Assembly (NCBI GenBank): GCA_964639075.1
Contig: CAZXCB010000223.1
Location: 1 to 5,640 of the forward strand
From: JAENVU01 sp964639075
Lineage (GTDB): Bacteria > Actinomycetota > Acidimicrobiia > IMCC26256 > JAENVU01
DNA: 5,640 bases
Direction of reading: 5' to 3'
Position 1 is the stretch's first letter. The number at the start of each line of letters is the position of its first letter. This document shows, in pieces, positions 1 to 5,640 of this stretch. Position numbers and translations under genes: made by a program. The notes beneath the pieces were generated by a model. It had not been told where the DNA came from. It worked only from the letters and a program-made list of their open reading frames with translations, and made no database searches.

Positions 1-539
1 TTCTCGGCGTTGTGCACCTTCGCCTTGCTGCGGCCGATGTTCATGACCGCGCCCATCTGGCCCTGCGCCCGACGGTTCATCCAGACGAAGAAGCCGATGA
101 GCGCCGCGATCGGGAGGAGATAGACGAGGATCGGCAGCCACGCGTTGGAGCTCGCACGCGTGTAGTGCACGTCGACGCCCTGCTTCTGCAGGTTCGCGAG
201 TTGCGCGGGCGTCAGGTTGTCGTTGGGGCCCGACGACGTGAACTCGGTCGATCCCTTGACCGGCTCGGAGAACGTGCCGCTGATCTTCCCGGTGTTCGGG
301 TCGTAGTCGATGCTCTCGACCTTGCCGTCGGTCACGGCCTTCGAGAACTGGCTGTAGCTGAGCGAGCTCGAGCTGCTGTTGTCGCCCCCGACCGCGGTCA
401 TGAAGAGCACCACGGCGATCGCGGCGATCACGATGCCCGTGACCCAGCGGGACCACGGCTTCGGGGCCGGGCCGGGCGTGCCGGGGCCCGTGGGGCGGTC
501 GGGTCGGTCGGCAGGCCGTTCTGGAGGTCGGGTGCTCAC
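1..539 (-). CDS. ftsH: ATP-dependent zinc metalloprotease FtsH, N-terminal part (3' end outside window)
   Basis: FtsH is a membrane-anchored AAA+ protease that degrades misassembled membrane proteins and some short-lived cytosolic regulators. Only residues 1-179 are here. Reading the minus strand from GTG at 539-537 gives a proline-rich cytosolic tail (10 Pro in the first 28 residues), TM1 at about residues 33-50, an extracytoplasmic segment of about 85 residues that opens with a serine run (GGDNSSSSS), and TM2 at about 134-154 (WLPILVYLLPIAALIGFFVW). The family's juxtamembrane signature follows, QMGAVMNIGRSKAKVHNAE at 161-179, comparable to the GKSKAR-type stretch before the AAA domain in other FtsH proteins. 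The AAA and HExxH protease domains lie beyond the edge. The start is chosen because an in-frame TAG lies about 45 bases upstream, no other start codon intervenes, and GAGGAG lies 12 bases before the GTG. It is divergent from the CPBP protease gene. Identification is secure; the exact start is likely. Confidence 0.93.
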   Translation of the reverse strand, partial: MSTRPPERPADRPDRPTGPGTPGPAPKPWSRWVTGIVIAAIAVVLFMTAVGGDNSSSSSLSYSQFSKAVTDGKVESIDYDPNTGKISGTFSEPVKGSTEFTSSGPNDNLTPAQLANLQKQGVDVHYTRASSNAWLPILVYLLPIAALIGFFVWMNRRAQGQMGAVMNIGRSKAKVHNAE

Positions 540-578
540 GGCGGAGGCTCGCTCCTCGATGGGGTGGTCCGGCGCTCC

Positions 579-584
579 ATGCTA
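579..584 (-). promoter_or_regulatory. Possible -10 box for ftsH
   Basis: On the minus strand the hexamer TAGCAT lies 39 bases upstream of the ftsH GTG and fits the actinobacterial TAnnnT -10 pattern. No convincing -35 hexamer is visible 16-18 bases further upstream, so this rests on the -10 match and position alone. Confidence 0.25.
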
Positions 585-637
585 CGACCCGGGCGCACCG
601 GTGCCCGGTCGCAGTACCCCGAACGCCGTCCGGGGAC

Positions 638-656
638 CCACGGATTCCCACCGTGG
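638..656. repeat. Inverted repeat CCACGG-N7-CCGTGG, candidate operator
   Basis: Two perfect 6-base half-sites, 638-643 and 651-656, flank a 7-base AT-richer spacer (ATTCCCA). The dyad lies in the ftsH/CPBP divergent region, directly over where the -35 of the candidate CPBP promoter (-10 at 663-668) would fall. That is a common place for a repressor operator. No regulator is identified and a chance dyad in GC-rich DNA cannot be excluded. Confidence 0.3.
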
Positions 657-662
657 CGCCAA

Positions 663-668
663 TATGCT
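663..668 (+). promoter_or_regulatory. Candidate -10 box of a leaderless CPBP transcript
   Basis: TATGCT is a good match to the actinobacterial -10 pattern (TAnnnT). Transcription would be expected to begin about 7-8 bases after its last base, at about 675-677, which coincides with the in-frame GTG at 677. No Shine-Dalgarno sequence is present before any of the candidate CPBP starts, so a leaderless mRNA fits. No good -35 is visible. Confidence 0.4.
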
Positions 669-676
669 TCGCCGCC

Positions 677-1384
677 GTGGCCGCAGTGGACCAGCCGACC
701 CCGATCCGCTGGGGTCTCGGCGACTTCGCCTGGGCCTGGCCGGCCACGATCGCCGCCCAGGTCGTGGTCGGCGTGGTCGTGGTGGTCGCCCGGGGCGTCC
801 AGGCCGGTCATCGCGCCGACGCGATCGACATCGCGGCGATCACCGCGGGAAGCGCGGTGATCACCGTGCTGCTCCTCCGCGTGTTCGTCGTGCCGCGCGG
901 GCGCGGCACCCTGCTCGCCGATCTCGGGTTCGTGGTCCGGGCACGGGACCTGCCCTGGCTCGCTGTGGGCGTGCTGATGCAGGGCCTCACCTTGCTGGGC
1001 GTGGGCCTGCTGCAGTCGGTGGCCGGTCACGACACGAAGCAGGAGGTCGTCACGGCGATCCAGCACTCCGAGACCGCCGGGCGCGTGCTCGCCGCGACCG
1101 CGGTGGTGGTCTTCGCCCCGGTGGCCGAGGAGCTGCTGTTCCGCGGCCTCCTCCTCCGGGGCCTGTTGCGGCGCGTCCCCGCGGTCCCGGCGGTCCTGCT
1201 CGGCGGCTTCGGGTTCGCGGTCGCGCACCTCCTCGACCCCAACGCGGCCCTGCTGCTCGCCCCGCTCGCGTTCGTCGGCGTCGTGTCGGGGATCGTGGCC
1301 GTGCGCTCGGGCGATCTGTCCCGTTCGATCCTGCTCCACGCCGGCTTCAACCTGGTCACCGCGGTGCTGCTCCTCACGAGCTGA
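677..1384 (+). CDS. CPBP family intramembrane metalloprotease (Rce1/CAAX-like)
   Basis: This is a polytopic membrane protein of about 235 residues with about seven hydrophobic segments. All the conserved motifs of the CPBP (CAAX protease and bacteriocin-processing) family are present. Motif 1, EExxxR, is EELLFR at residues 151-156, numbered from the GTG at 677. Motif 2, FxxxH, is FAVAH at 180-184. The C-terminal HxxxN is HAGFN at 221-225. The two glutamates and the histidines are the expected metal and catalytic residues, so the enzyme looks active. Members cleave within or near the membrane, and in bacteria many have unknown substrates or roles in peptide processing or immunity. I see no neighbouring bacteriocin or prenylated substrate gene. 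The start is uncertain: GTG at 653, 677 and 686 are all in frame without a Shine-Dalgarno sequence. I prefer 677 because of the TATGCT box; 653 would place the start upstream of that box and 686 would begin MDQPTPIRWG. The gene is read divergently from ftsH. Confidence 0.9.
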   Translation: MAAVDQPTPIRWGLGDFAWAWPATIAAQVVVGVVVVVARGVQAGHRADAIDIAAITAGSAVITVLLLRVFVVPRGRGTLLADLGFVVRARDLPWLAVGVLMQGLTLLGVGLLQSVAGHDTKQEVVTAIQHSETAGRVLAATAVVVFAPVAEELLFRGLLLRGLLRRVPAVPAVLLGGFGFAVAHLLDPNAALLLAPLAFVGVVSGIVAVRSGDLSRSILLHAGFNLVTAVLLLTS

Positions 1385-1403
1385 CTCTCGGGCGCCAGGG
1401 CTC

Positions 1404-1449
1404 TGACCAGGGCAGACGCGGCCATCATCCCTCGAATCATCCCTGGTCA
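1404..1449. repeat. 9-bp perfect inverted repeat TGACCAGGG ... CCCTGGTCA
   Basis: TGACCAGGG at 1404-1412 is exactly complementary to CCCTGGTCA at 1441-1449, leaving a 28-base loop. It begins about 20 bases after the CPBP stop codon. It could form a weak stem in the CPBP 3' UTR or be a regulator site ahead of the small gene at 1528. The loop is long and no U-tract follows, so it is not a typical intrinsic terminator. Confidence 0.45.
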
Positions 1450-1463
1450 GCCCGGGATCATCC
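1424..1463 (+). repeat. Three short direct repeats ATCATCC(C)
   Basis: ATCATCCC occurs at 1424-1431 and 1436-1443, and ATCATCC at 1457-1463. The start-to-start spacings are 12 and 21 bases, close to one and two helical turns. The array lies 65-104 bases upstream of the 55-residue gene's start codon, interleaved with the TGACCAGGG/CCCTGGTCA dyad. The repeats are seen directly; a role as a transcription-factor site array is inference. Confidence 0.4.
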
Positions 1464-1513
1464 TCCAGAAAATTCGCCCGAACCGTCGACATCAGACACA
1501 CGAGGGCACACCG

Positions 1514-1519
1514 AGGAGG
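1514..1519 (+). promoter_or_regulatory. Strong Shine-Dalgarno AGGAGG
   Basis: A perfect AGGAGG lies 8 bases before the ATG at 1528. It is the best ribosome binding site in the window and decides the start of the small gene, ruling out the longer overlapping readings in the same frame. Confidence 0.8.
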
Positions 1520-1527
1520 AACCCAGG

Positions 1528-1695
1528 ATGCAGTGCAGCCGATGTGCGAAGGCAGGGATGGTCGAGATCCGGATGACGATCGCCGGTGAGGACCTGATGT
1601 TCCACAGCTGTGGCCGCTGCGAGGCGAGGGAGTGGAGCTCGACGGACGGCCCGGTGTCGCTCGCTCGGGTGCTCGACCTGGCCCGGCGGCGTTAG
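1528..1695 (+). CDS. 55-residue zinc-ribbon-like protein, function unknown
   Basis: This small protein carries two CxxC knuckles, C3-x2-C6 and C28-x2-C31, separated by 21 residues. The spacer alternates charged and hydrophobic residues (MVEIRMTIAGEDLMFHS) and could form the beta strands of a zinc ribbon. The C-terminal third, SLARVLDLARRR, is predicted to be a short basic helix. Four cysteines in two pairs strongly suggest one structural Zn ion. It is too short for an enzyme, so a role in binding nucleic acid or a protein partner is an inference only. The ATG has an ideal AGGAGG at 8 bases. The gene has its own intergenic regions on both sides and a hairpin terminator about 80 bases downstream, so it may be monocistronic. 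I do not recognise a named family; similar short CxxC proteins occur in actinobacteria. Confidence 0.8.
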   Translation: MQCSRCAKAGMVEIRMTIAGEDLMFHSCGRCEAREWSSTDGPVSLARVLDLARRR

Positions 1696-1708
1696 GACTC
1701 AGCGGCGC

Positions 1709-1758
1709 CCCACACGGGTGCGGGGAGTGACGGCCCCTGCAACCACTCGCGGTGTGGG
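1709..1758. repeat. Nested inverted repeats, possible folded 3' UTR or small RNA
   Basis: An outer stem CCCACAC (1709-1715) with GTGTGGG (1752-1758) encloses an inner stem GAGTG (1725-1729) with CACTC (1744-1748). An alternative GGGG (1722-1725) with CCCC (1734-1737) pairing would compete with the inner stem. Nested dyads this close suggest RNA structure just before the 15-bp hairpin at 1775-1808. No known riboswitch class is matched convincingly. Confidence 0.35.
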
Positions 1759-1774
1759 TGATGCCCGAGTAACA

Positions 1775-1808
1775 GAGAGGGGTCCGGCAACGATGCCGGA
1801 CCCCTCTC
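1775..1808 (+). terminator. Perfect 15-bp GC-rich hairpin, likely terminator
   Basis: GAGAGGGGTCCGGCA at 1775-1789 pairs without mismatch with 1794-1808 across a four-base ACGA loop. It lies 80 bases after the stop codon of the 55-residue gene. There is no downstream U-tract (ACAATTCT follows), as is common for GC-rich actinobacterial hairpin terminators. The symmetrical stem could also act on minus-strand transcripts. Confidence 0.75.
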
Positions 1809-1868
1809 ACAATTCTGGAACTGCTCTTCGGCGCCTCGGTTCACAGGGCCGGTGATGCCCGGGAGGAC

Positions 1869-1956
1869 GGCGCCACATCGCCATTCGCTCAGACAGCCGG
1901 CGGGGCACTCGCTGCGCTCGCTGCCGCCGGAACTCGCTCGGTGGCGACGTGGCGCC
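1869..1956. repeat. Large imperfect dyad (88 bp), REP/MITE-like or regulatory
   Basis: GGCGCCACATCGCC at 1869-1882 is the reverse complement of GGCGACGTGGCGCC at 1943-1956 at 13 of 14 positions. The one mismatch would be a G-U pair in minus-strand RNA and A-C in plus-strand RNA. Inside it a second dyad pairs CCGGC (1898-1902) with GCCGG (1926-1930), with further GGCA/TGCC pairing and a 2-base bulge, around a loop rich in CTCGCT repeats. The segment contains no credible gene. It could be a palindromic repeat element, a cruciform-forming site or a control region. Confidence 0.45.
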
Positions 1957-2013
1957 GCCCTTCTCCGCGACACTGTGCGCGTGCAGTCAGCTGCAAAGCT
2001 GGCGACGTGGCGC
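1942..2013 (+). repeat. 14-base direct repeat TGGCGACGTGGCGC (two copies)
   Basis: TGGCGACGTGGCGC occurs exactly at 1942-1955 and again at 2000-2013, 58 bases apart. The first copy is the right arm of the 88-bp dyad. The second overlaps the candidate GTG start at 2007 of the large membrane protein. With the inverted copy at 1869-1882 there are three copies of this element in 145 bases. Confidence 0.5.
1982..1995. repeat. Small dyad TGCAG-TCAG-CTGCA upstream of the membrane protein gene
   Basis: Perfect 5-base arms flank a 4-base centre, ending 11 bases before the GTG at 2007. The position would suit an operator or small hairpin, but dyads of this size occur by chance. Confidence 0.2.
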
Positions 2014-2735
2014 TCGAGACGGGATCCGTGGAGCTCGACGCGCCGTTCGCACCACCCCCCAGGGTCTTCCCGAGCGCGGCCGATCGGCTGATCCCGCCCC
2101 GGGACCGGGACCTGCGCCTCGCGTGGCGGATCCTCGGGATCGCGGTGGTCGGGGCGTGCTGCCTGCTCGTCCTGTGGGTGCTCGAGCCCCGGTTGCTGCT
2201 GCGCAACACGACCCCGAACGGCGGCGACCTGGGAGCGCACGTGTGGTTCCCGGCGTACCTGCGGGACCACCTCCTGCCGAGCCTGCGGGTCGCGGGCTGG
2301 TCGAACGACTGGTTCGGGGGGTTCCCGGCCGGGCAGTTCTACTTCCCGGTCCCGGCACTCGTGACCGTCGCGCTCGACGTCGTGCTGCCCTACGGCGTCG
2401 CGCTCAAGCTCACGACGGCGATCGGACCCGTGCTGATGCCAGCCGCGGCCTACGCCTTCTTCCGCGGCATCCGGGTCCGTCGGCCCGGCCCCGAGCTCGC
2501 CGCGGTCGCCACCGTGTGCTTCCTCTACTTCAAGGGGATCGCGACGACCGCCGCGGCGGGGACCGACCAGGCGAACATCCAGTTCAACCAGCGGATCATG
2601 GGCGGCACCCTCGTGAGCTCCCTCGCGGGGGAGTACTCGTTCGCCTTCGCGCTCACGCTCGCGCTCTTCGCGCTCGGCGCACTGGCGTACTCGTTGCGGA
2701 CCGGGCGCCGGACCGCGCTCGCTCGGCTTCGTTAA
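2007..2735 (+). CDS. GT-C-like / PTPS-related polytopic membrane protein, N-terminal fragment (gene split by assembly gap)
   Basis: This is the first part of a large integral membrane protein. After a short cytosolic tail, TM1 spans LAWRILGIAVVGACCLLVLW. An external loop follows with GGDLGAH (Asp at residue 74 from GTG 2007) and then a tryptophan- and aromatic-rich stretch, GWSNDWFGGFPAGQFYFP. This GGD...H plus W..GGFP..FY.P layout is typical of the PTPS-related / YfhO-like membrane family, which resembles GT-C glycosyltransferases that use lipid-linked sugar donors on the outer membrane face. The acidic residue in the first loop is the likely catalytic position by analogy. About four more TMs follow. 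Genuine sequence stops at 2722. The final RLR residues and the TAA at 2733-2735 belong to a foreign tail before the Ns and are not real. GTG at 2007 or 2028 are both possible starts, neither with a good Shine-Dalgarno sequence; GTG at 1941 would place the start inside the repeat region. Confidence 0.8.
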   Translation: MALETGSVELDAPFAPPPRVFPSAADRLIPPRDRDLRLAWRILGIAVVGACCLLVLWVLEPRLLLRNTTPNGGDLGAHVWFPAYLRDHLLPSLRVAGWSNDWFGGFPAGQFYFPVPALVTVALDVVLPYGVALKLTTAIGPVLMPAAAYAFFRGIRVRRPGPELAAVATVCFLYFKGIATTAAAGTDQANIQFNQRIMGGTLVSSLAGEYSFAFALTLALFALGALAYSLRTGRRTALARLR

Positions 2736-2785
2736 GAACTCCACATGGATTAGTCNNNNNNNNNNGGGCGCCGGACCGCGCTCGC
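2703..2785. repeat. 20-base contig overlap repeated on both sides of the gap
   Basis: The same 20 bases, encoding GRRTALA in the same frame, occur at 2703-2722 and at 2766-2785. The right-hand copy begins at the first base after the Ns. This is best read as one locus present in two contig ends, not as a biological duplication. Collapsing it (2722 joined to 2786) removes 63 bases and restores one open reading frame. Confidence 0.85.
2723..2765. other. Assembly gap (10 Ns, 2756-2765) preceded by a 33-base foreign tail
   Basis: Bases 2723-2755 are markedly AT-richer than the surroundings (for example TTAAGAACTCCACATGGATT), carry the only stop codons in this frame, and have no counterpart in the protein family. 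The ten Ns look like a fixed-length scaffold spacer. The tail is probably a wrong branch or sequencing error at a contig end. Confidence 0.8.
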
Positions 2786-4577
2786 CGCGGTGCTGCTCGG
2801 CCTGACGGTGATGTCGCACGTGGTGGTCGGCCTGTTCGCAGCCGTCGGCGCGCTCGTGATCGTCGCCGTGGCGCTCACGAACCGGTACCGCAGCGCACGC
2901 TGGACGCTCGGGATCGCCGCCGCCATCGGTGCGGTCGCGATGCTGCTCACCGCGTTCTGGTCGGTCCCGCTCGTCGCGACGTTCGGGTACACGGCGAACA
3001 TGCGTTACACGAAGATCACCGAGTACGCCGACTACCTCCTCGTCGACGAGTTCCTGTGGGTGTACCTGCTGGCGCTGGTCGGGCTCGCGCTCGGGATCGC
3101 GTTCCGGGACCGCGCGACGCTGATCGTGGCCGCCATCGCGGTGATCTTCGCCCTGGTGTTCCGCTTCTGGCCCGAGCTCCATGCGTGGAACCTGCGGTTC
3201 CTTCCCTTCTGGTACCTCGGGTGCTTCTTCCTGGCGGCGATCGGTGCGGCCGAGATCGTGCGCCGGCTGAGCGACCAGCTCGGGCGCCTCTGGGTCGGGC
3301 CGCCGGCGACCGCGGCCGAGGCGGTCGGCGACGAGGACGCGCGCGAGTCGCGCCTGTACCGGGTCGTGACCTCGTCGACCGTCATCGTGGCGGTCGCGGC
3401 ACTCACGATCGGCATGCTCGTGTTCAACCAGTTGCACGCGGGCTTCCTCGGGTACTGGGCGACCTGGAACGAGACCGGGTACGAGAACGCGGCCCGCGCC
3501 GAGGACCCGAACGCGAAAGCCGAATCGCGCAAGCAGTACCGCGAGTACCGCGCGCTCACGGACCGGATGGCGAAGCTCCCCCCCGGTCGCGCGCTGTGGG
3601 AGGGGGGCGGATCCATCGACGCGTACGGCACGCCGCTCGCGTTGATGCTGCTGCCGTACTGGACCCACGGTCGGATCAAGTCGTTCGAGGGCCTCTACTA
3701 CGAGTCGGCCGCGAGCACGCCGTACGTGTTCATGGCGGTCGCGCCGCTGTCGGCCGCGGGCAACGCGTCGAACCCGGTCCGAGGGCTCGACTACCTGACG
3801 ATCGCCAACTTCGGTGACGGCGTCCGCTACCTGCGCGCGCTCGGCGGGCGCTACTACGTCGCGCACTCGCCGGAGGCGAAGGCGGCGGCGGACCGCGATC
3901 CCGGACTGCGACGCGTCGCGCAGACTCCGGACATCGACAAGCAGGCGCCCGAGGGTTGGAGCATCTACGAGGTGCGCGGCCATGCGCTCGTCGCTCCGCT
4001 GCGGTACGAGCCGGTCGTGACCGGCGCGAAGGCCGGCACCCAGTCGGACTGCTTCGACCACGCCGAGCCCACGAACGGAGTGCTCGAGGATCCAGGTCCG
4101 GAGCTCGGCGCGTGGGAGTGCATCGCCGCGGGGTGGTGGTCGCGCCCGGAGCGCCTCGACCGACCGCTCGCCGAGGACGGTCCCCCCGGATGGAAGCGCG
4201 CGAAGCCGGGTGCCGTCGTGCGGGTCGCCCCGCGCCCACTCCCGGACGTCGCGGTCACCGACGTGCACCAGACCGACGACGCCATCCGGTTCCACGTCTC
4301 GCGCACGGGCGTCCCGGTCGTGGTGCGCACGTCGTACTACCCGAACTGGGAGGCCAGCGGCGCGACGGGTCCGTGGCGGCTGAGCCCGAACCTCATGGTC
4401 GTCGTCCCCACGAGCGAGGACGTGTCGCTCCACTTCGCCCGTTCGAGTACCGAGTGGCTCGGCGCGGGCGCGAGCGCGCTCGGCGTGGCGGGCCTCGCAG
4501 GGTTGGTGTGGTGGGACCTGCGCCGCCGCCGGGCCGTCCGCGCGACCCGCATGAATCGGACGAACGCCGCGAGCTGA
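2766..4577 (+). CDS. GT-C-like / PTPS-related polytopic membrane protein, C-terminal part (same gene as 2007-2722)
   Basis: This continues the interrupted gene in the same frame; the repaired protein is about 835 residues from GTG 2007. It starts GRRTALAAVLLGLTVMSH, which reads on from SLRTGRRTALA on the left. About seven further TMs follow, ending near FLPFWYLGCFFLAAIGAAEIV and SSTVIVAVAALTIGMLVF. A long extracytoplasmic region of about 340 residues comes next (roughly 455-795 in repaired numbering), then a last TM (WLGAGASALGVAGLAGLVWW) and a basic cytosolic tail. The end of the external domain, SYYPNWEASGATG then SPNLMVVVPTSEDV, resembles the C-terminal beta domain of YfhO-like proteins. 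The likely role is sugar transfer in envelope polysaccharide or glycolipid assembly; donor and acceptor cannot be told. It lies 88 bases ahead of the phosphohexomutase gene on the same strand. A downstream GTG at 2790 in the same frame is only an artefactual start. Confidence 0.85.
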   Translation, partial: GRRTALAAVLLGLTVMSHVVVGLFAAVGALVIVAVALTNRYRSARWTLGIAAAIGAVAMLLTAFWSVPLVATFGYTANMRYTKITEYADYLLVDEFLWVYLLALVGLALGIAFRDRATLIVAAIAVIFALVFRFWPELHAWNLRFLPFWYLGCFFLAAIGAAEIVRRLSDQLGRLWVGPPATAAEAVGDEDARESRLYRVVTSSTVIVAVAALTIGMLVFNQLHAGFLGYWATWNETGYENAARAEDPNAKAESRKQYREYRALTDRMAKLPPGRALWEGGGSIDAYGTPLALMLLPYWTHGRIKSFEGLYYESAASTPYVFMAVAPLSAAGNASNPVRGLDYLTIANFGDGVRYLRALGGRYYVAHSPEAKAAADRDPGLRRVAQTPDIDKQAPEGWSIYEVRGHALVAPLRYEPVVTGAKAGTQSDCFDHAEPTNGVLEDPGPELGAWECIAAGWWSRPERLDRPLAEDGPPGWKRAKPGAVVRVAPRPLPDVAVTDVHQTDDAIRFHVSRTGVPVVVRTSYYPNWEASGATGPWRLSPNLMVVVPTSEDVSLHFARSSTEWLGAGASALGVAGLAGLVWWDLRRRRAVRATRMNRTNAAS

Positions 4578-4610
4578 CCCGGGGATTCGACCGGAGGGCG
4601 TGCCCGGCCC

Positions 4611-4626
4611 GGCGCTACGATGCGCC
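4611..4626 (+). promoter_or_regulatory. Candidate -10 box TACGAT inside a GGCGC/GCGCC dyad, upstream of manB
   Basis: TACGAT at 4616-4621 fits the TAnnnT -10 pattern 44 bases before the manB start and is flanked exactly by GGCGC and GCGCC. It would give manB its own promoter in addition to read-through from the membrane protein gene. The nearest TTCGAC (4586-4591) is too far away, at 24 bases, to be a normal -35. Confidence 0.3.
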
Positions 4627-4647
4627 TCCCGTCCCGAGGGCGGTGAG

Positions 4648-4661
4648 GAGCCTCGAGGCTC
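4648..4661. repeat. 14-base perfect palindrome at the manB ribosome binding site
   Basis: GAGCCTCGAGGCTC is its own reverse complement and ends 4 bases before the GTG at 4666. It overlaps both candidate Shine-Dalgarno stretches (GAGGAG at 4645-4650 and GAGG at 4655-4658). In RNA it could fold as a 5-bp stem with a 4-base loop and partly hide the ribosome binding site; in DNA it could be a protein site. Confidence 0.4.
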
Positions 4662-4665
4662 GATC

Positions 4666-5640
4666 GTGGGCGATTCGCTCGACACAATTTTCAAGGCCTA
4701 CGACGTTCGCGGCGTCTATCCGGACGAGATCGACGAGGGCATCGCCAAGCGGATCGGCAACGCCTTCGTGCGGTTCACCGGGGCGGGGACGGTGATCGTC
4801 GGCCACGACATGCGACCGTCGTCGGTCCCCCTCAGCCAGGCCTTCATCGAGGGGGCGACGCTCGGGGGCGCCGACGTCGTCAACGTCGGCCTCGCCTCCA
4901 CCGACCTCGTCTACTTCGCCGCGGGCTCGCTCGACGCGCCGGCCGCCATGTTCACCGCGAGCCACAACCCGGCCCAGTACAACGGCGTGAAGCTGTGCCG
5001 GGCGGGCGCGGCGCCGGTCGGCGAGCAGACGGGCCTCGCTCAGATCAAGGAGGCCGTCGCGGCCGGGCTGCTCGAACGGGCCGAGGAGAGCGGCACGGTC
5101 CACGAGCGCACCCTCCTCGACGAGTTCGCGGATCACGTGCGTTCGTTCGTCGACGTGGCGAGCCTGCGGCCGCTCAAGGTCGTCGCCGACACGGCGAACG
5201 GCATGGGCGGACTCGTCGTTCCTCGTGTCTTCGCGGGCCTGCCCGTCGAGCTCACCATGCTGTTCGGCGAGCTCGACGGCACGTTCCCCAACCACCCCGC
5301 GGATCCGATCCAGGCCGAGAACCTCGTCGATCTGCAGCGGGCGGTGCTCGAGACCGGGGCCGACCTCGGGCTCGCGTTCGACGGCGACGCGGACCGCGTG
5401 TTCCTCGTCGACGACCGCGGCGTCCCGGTGTCGGGCTCGACCACGACCGCGATCGTCGCGAAGACGATGTTGACGCGCTCCGGCGGCGGCACCGTCGTCC
5501 ACAACCTGATCTGCTCGAAGGCGGTCCCCGAGGTGATCCGCGAGAACGGCGGCGAGCCGGTGCGGACCCGGGTCGGGCACTCGTTCATCAAGCAGGTGAT
5601 GGCCGAGACCGACGCGATCTTCGGCGGCGAGCACTCGGCG
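4666..5640 (+). CDS. manB: Phosphomannomutase/phosphoglucomutase, N-terminal 325 residues (3' end outside window)
   Basis: This enzyme of the alpha-D-phosphohexomutase superfamily interconverts hexose-6-phosphate and hexose-1-phosphate in the cytosol, supplying GDP-mannose or UDP-glucose pathways. It opens with DTIFKAYDVRGVYPDEID, the KAYDVRG signature of ManB-type enzymes. The phosphoserine loop TASHNP is at residues 97-102 (catalytic Ser99), the Mg-binding loop DGDADR at 239-244, and the sugar-specificity loop GGEHS at 320-324. All are intact. Full-length members are about 450-470 residues, so domain 4 (phosphate binding) and the end of domain 3 lie beyond the edge. GTG at 4666 is chosen because the homology begins right after it and GAGG lies 7 bases upstream. 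It follows the GT-C-like gene by 88 bases on the same strand. Mannose and glucose specificity cannot be separated from this part; the symbol manB is by similarity. Confidence 0.93.
   Translation, partial: MGDSLDTIFKAYDVRGVYPDEIDEGIAKRIGNAFVRFTGAGTVIVGHDMRPSSVPLSQAFIEGATLGGADVVNVGLASTDLVYFAAGSLDAPAAMFTASHNPAQYNGVKLCRAGAAPVGEQTGLAQIKEAVAAGLLERAEESGTVHERTLLDEFADHVRSFVDVASLRPLKVVADTANGMGGLVVPRVFAGLPVELTMLFGELDGTFPNHPADPIQAENLVDLQRAVLETGADLGLAFDGDADRVFLVDDRGVPVSGSTTTAIVAKTMLTRSGGGTVVHNLICSKAVPEVIRENGGEPVRTRVGHSFIKQVMAETDAIFGGEHSA

Overview
The window is very GC-rich (about 70% by eye), has GTG starts on most of its genes, weak or absent Shine-Dalgarno sequences at several of them, and GC-rich hairpins without U-tracts. 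Together with the protein families this points to an actinobacterium (Actinomycetota). An acidimicrobial-type lineage is possible but I cannot prove it from the sequence. A run of ten Ns at 2756-2765 shows that this is a scaffolded draft assembly, perhaps a metagenome bin.

Layout. (1) 1-539, minus strand: the N-terminal 179 residues of the membrane protease FtsH, running off the left edge. (2) 540-676: a divergent intergenic region with candidate promoters for ftsH and for the next gene. (3) 677-1384, plus strand: a CPBP-family intramembrane metalloprotease that may be translated from a leaderless mRNA. (4) 1385-1527: a short intergenic region with three ATCATCC(C) repeats and a 9-bp inverted repeat, leading into (5) 1528-1695: a 55-residue protein with two CxxC pairs and an excellent ribosome binding site. 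(6) 1696-2006: 311 bases with no credible gene. It holds nested inverted repeats, a perfect 15-bp terminator-like hairpin, and a large dyad whose outer arm recurs next to the following start codon. (7) 2007-4577, plus strand: one large polytopic membrane protein (about 835 residues once repaired) of the GT-C-like / PTPS-related / YfhO-like type. It is artificially broken by the N gap. A 20-base overlap on both sides shows that the two halves join in frame. (8) 4578-4665: an 88-base spacer with a possible -10 box and a 14-base palindrome over the ribosome binding site. (9) 4666-5640, plus strand: the first 325 residues of a phosphomannomutase/phosphoglucomutase (ManB type), running off the right edge.

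How they fit together. The GT-C-like membrane protein and ManB are co-directional neighbours and plausibly serve cell-surface polysaccharide or glycolipid synthesis: ManB makes hexose-1-phosphate for sugar nucleotides, and the membrane protein would work on lipid-linked sugar on the outer face of the membrane. FtsH and the CPBP protease are two membrane proteases read divergently from one shared control region. I do not see a clearly new multi-gene system. The most useful observations are the assembly artefact that splits the large gene, the repeat-rich non-coding segments on either side of the 55-residue zinc-ribbon-like gene, and the possible leaderless start of the CPBP gene.
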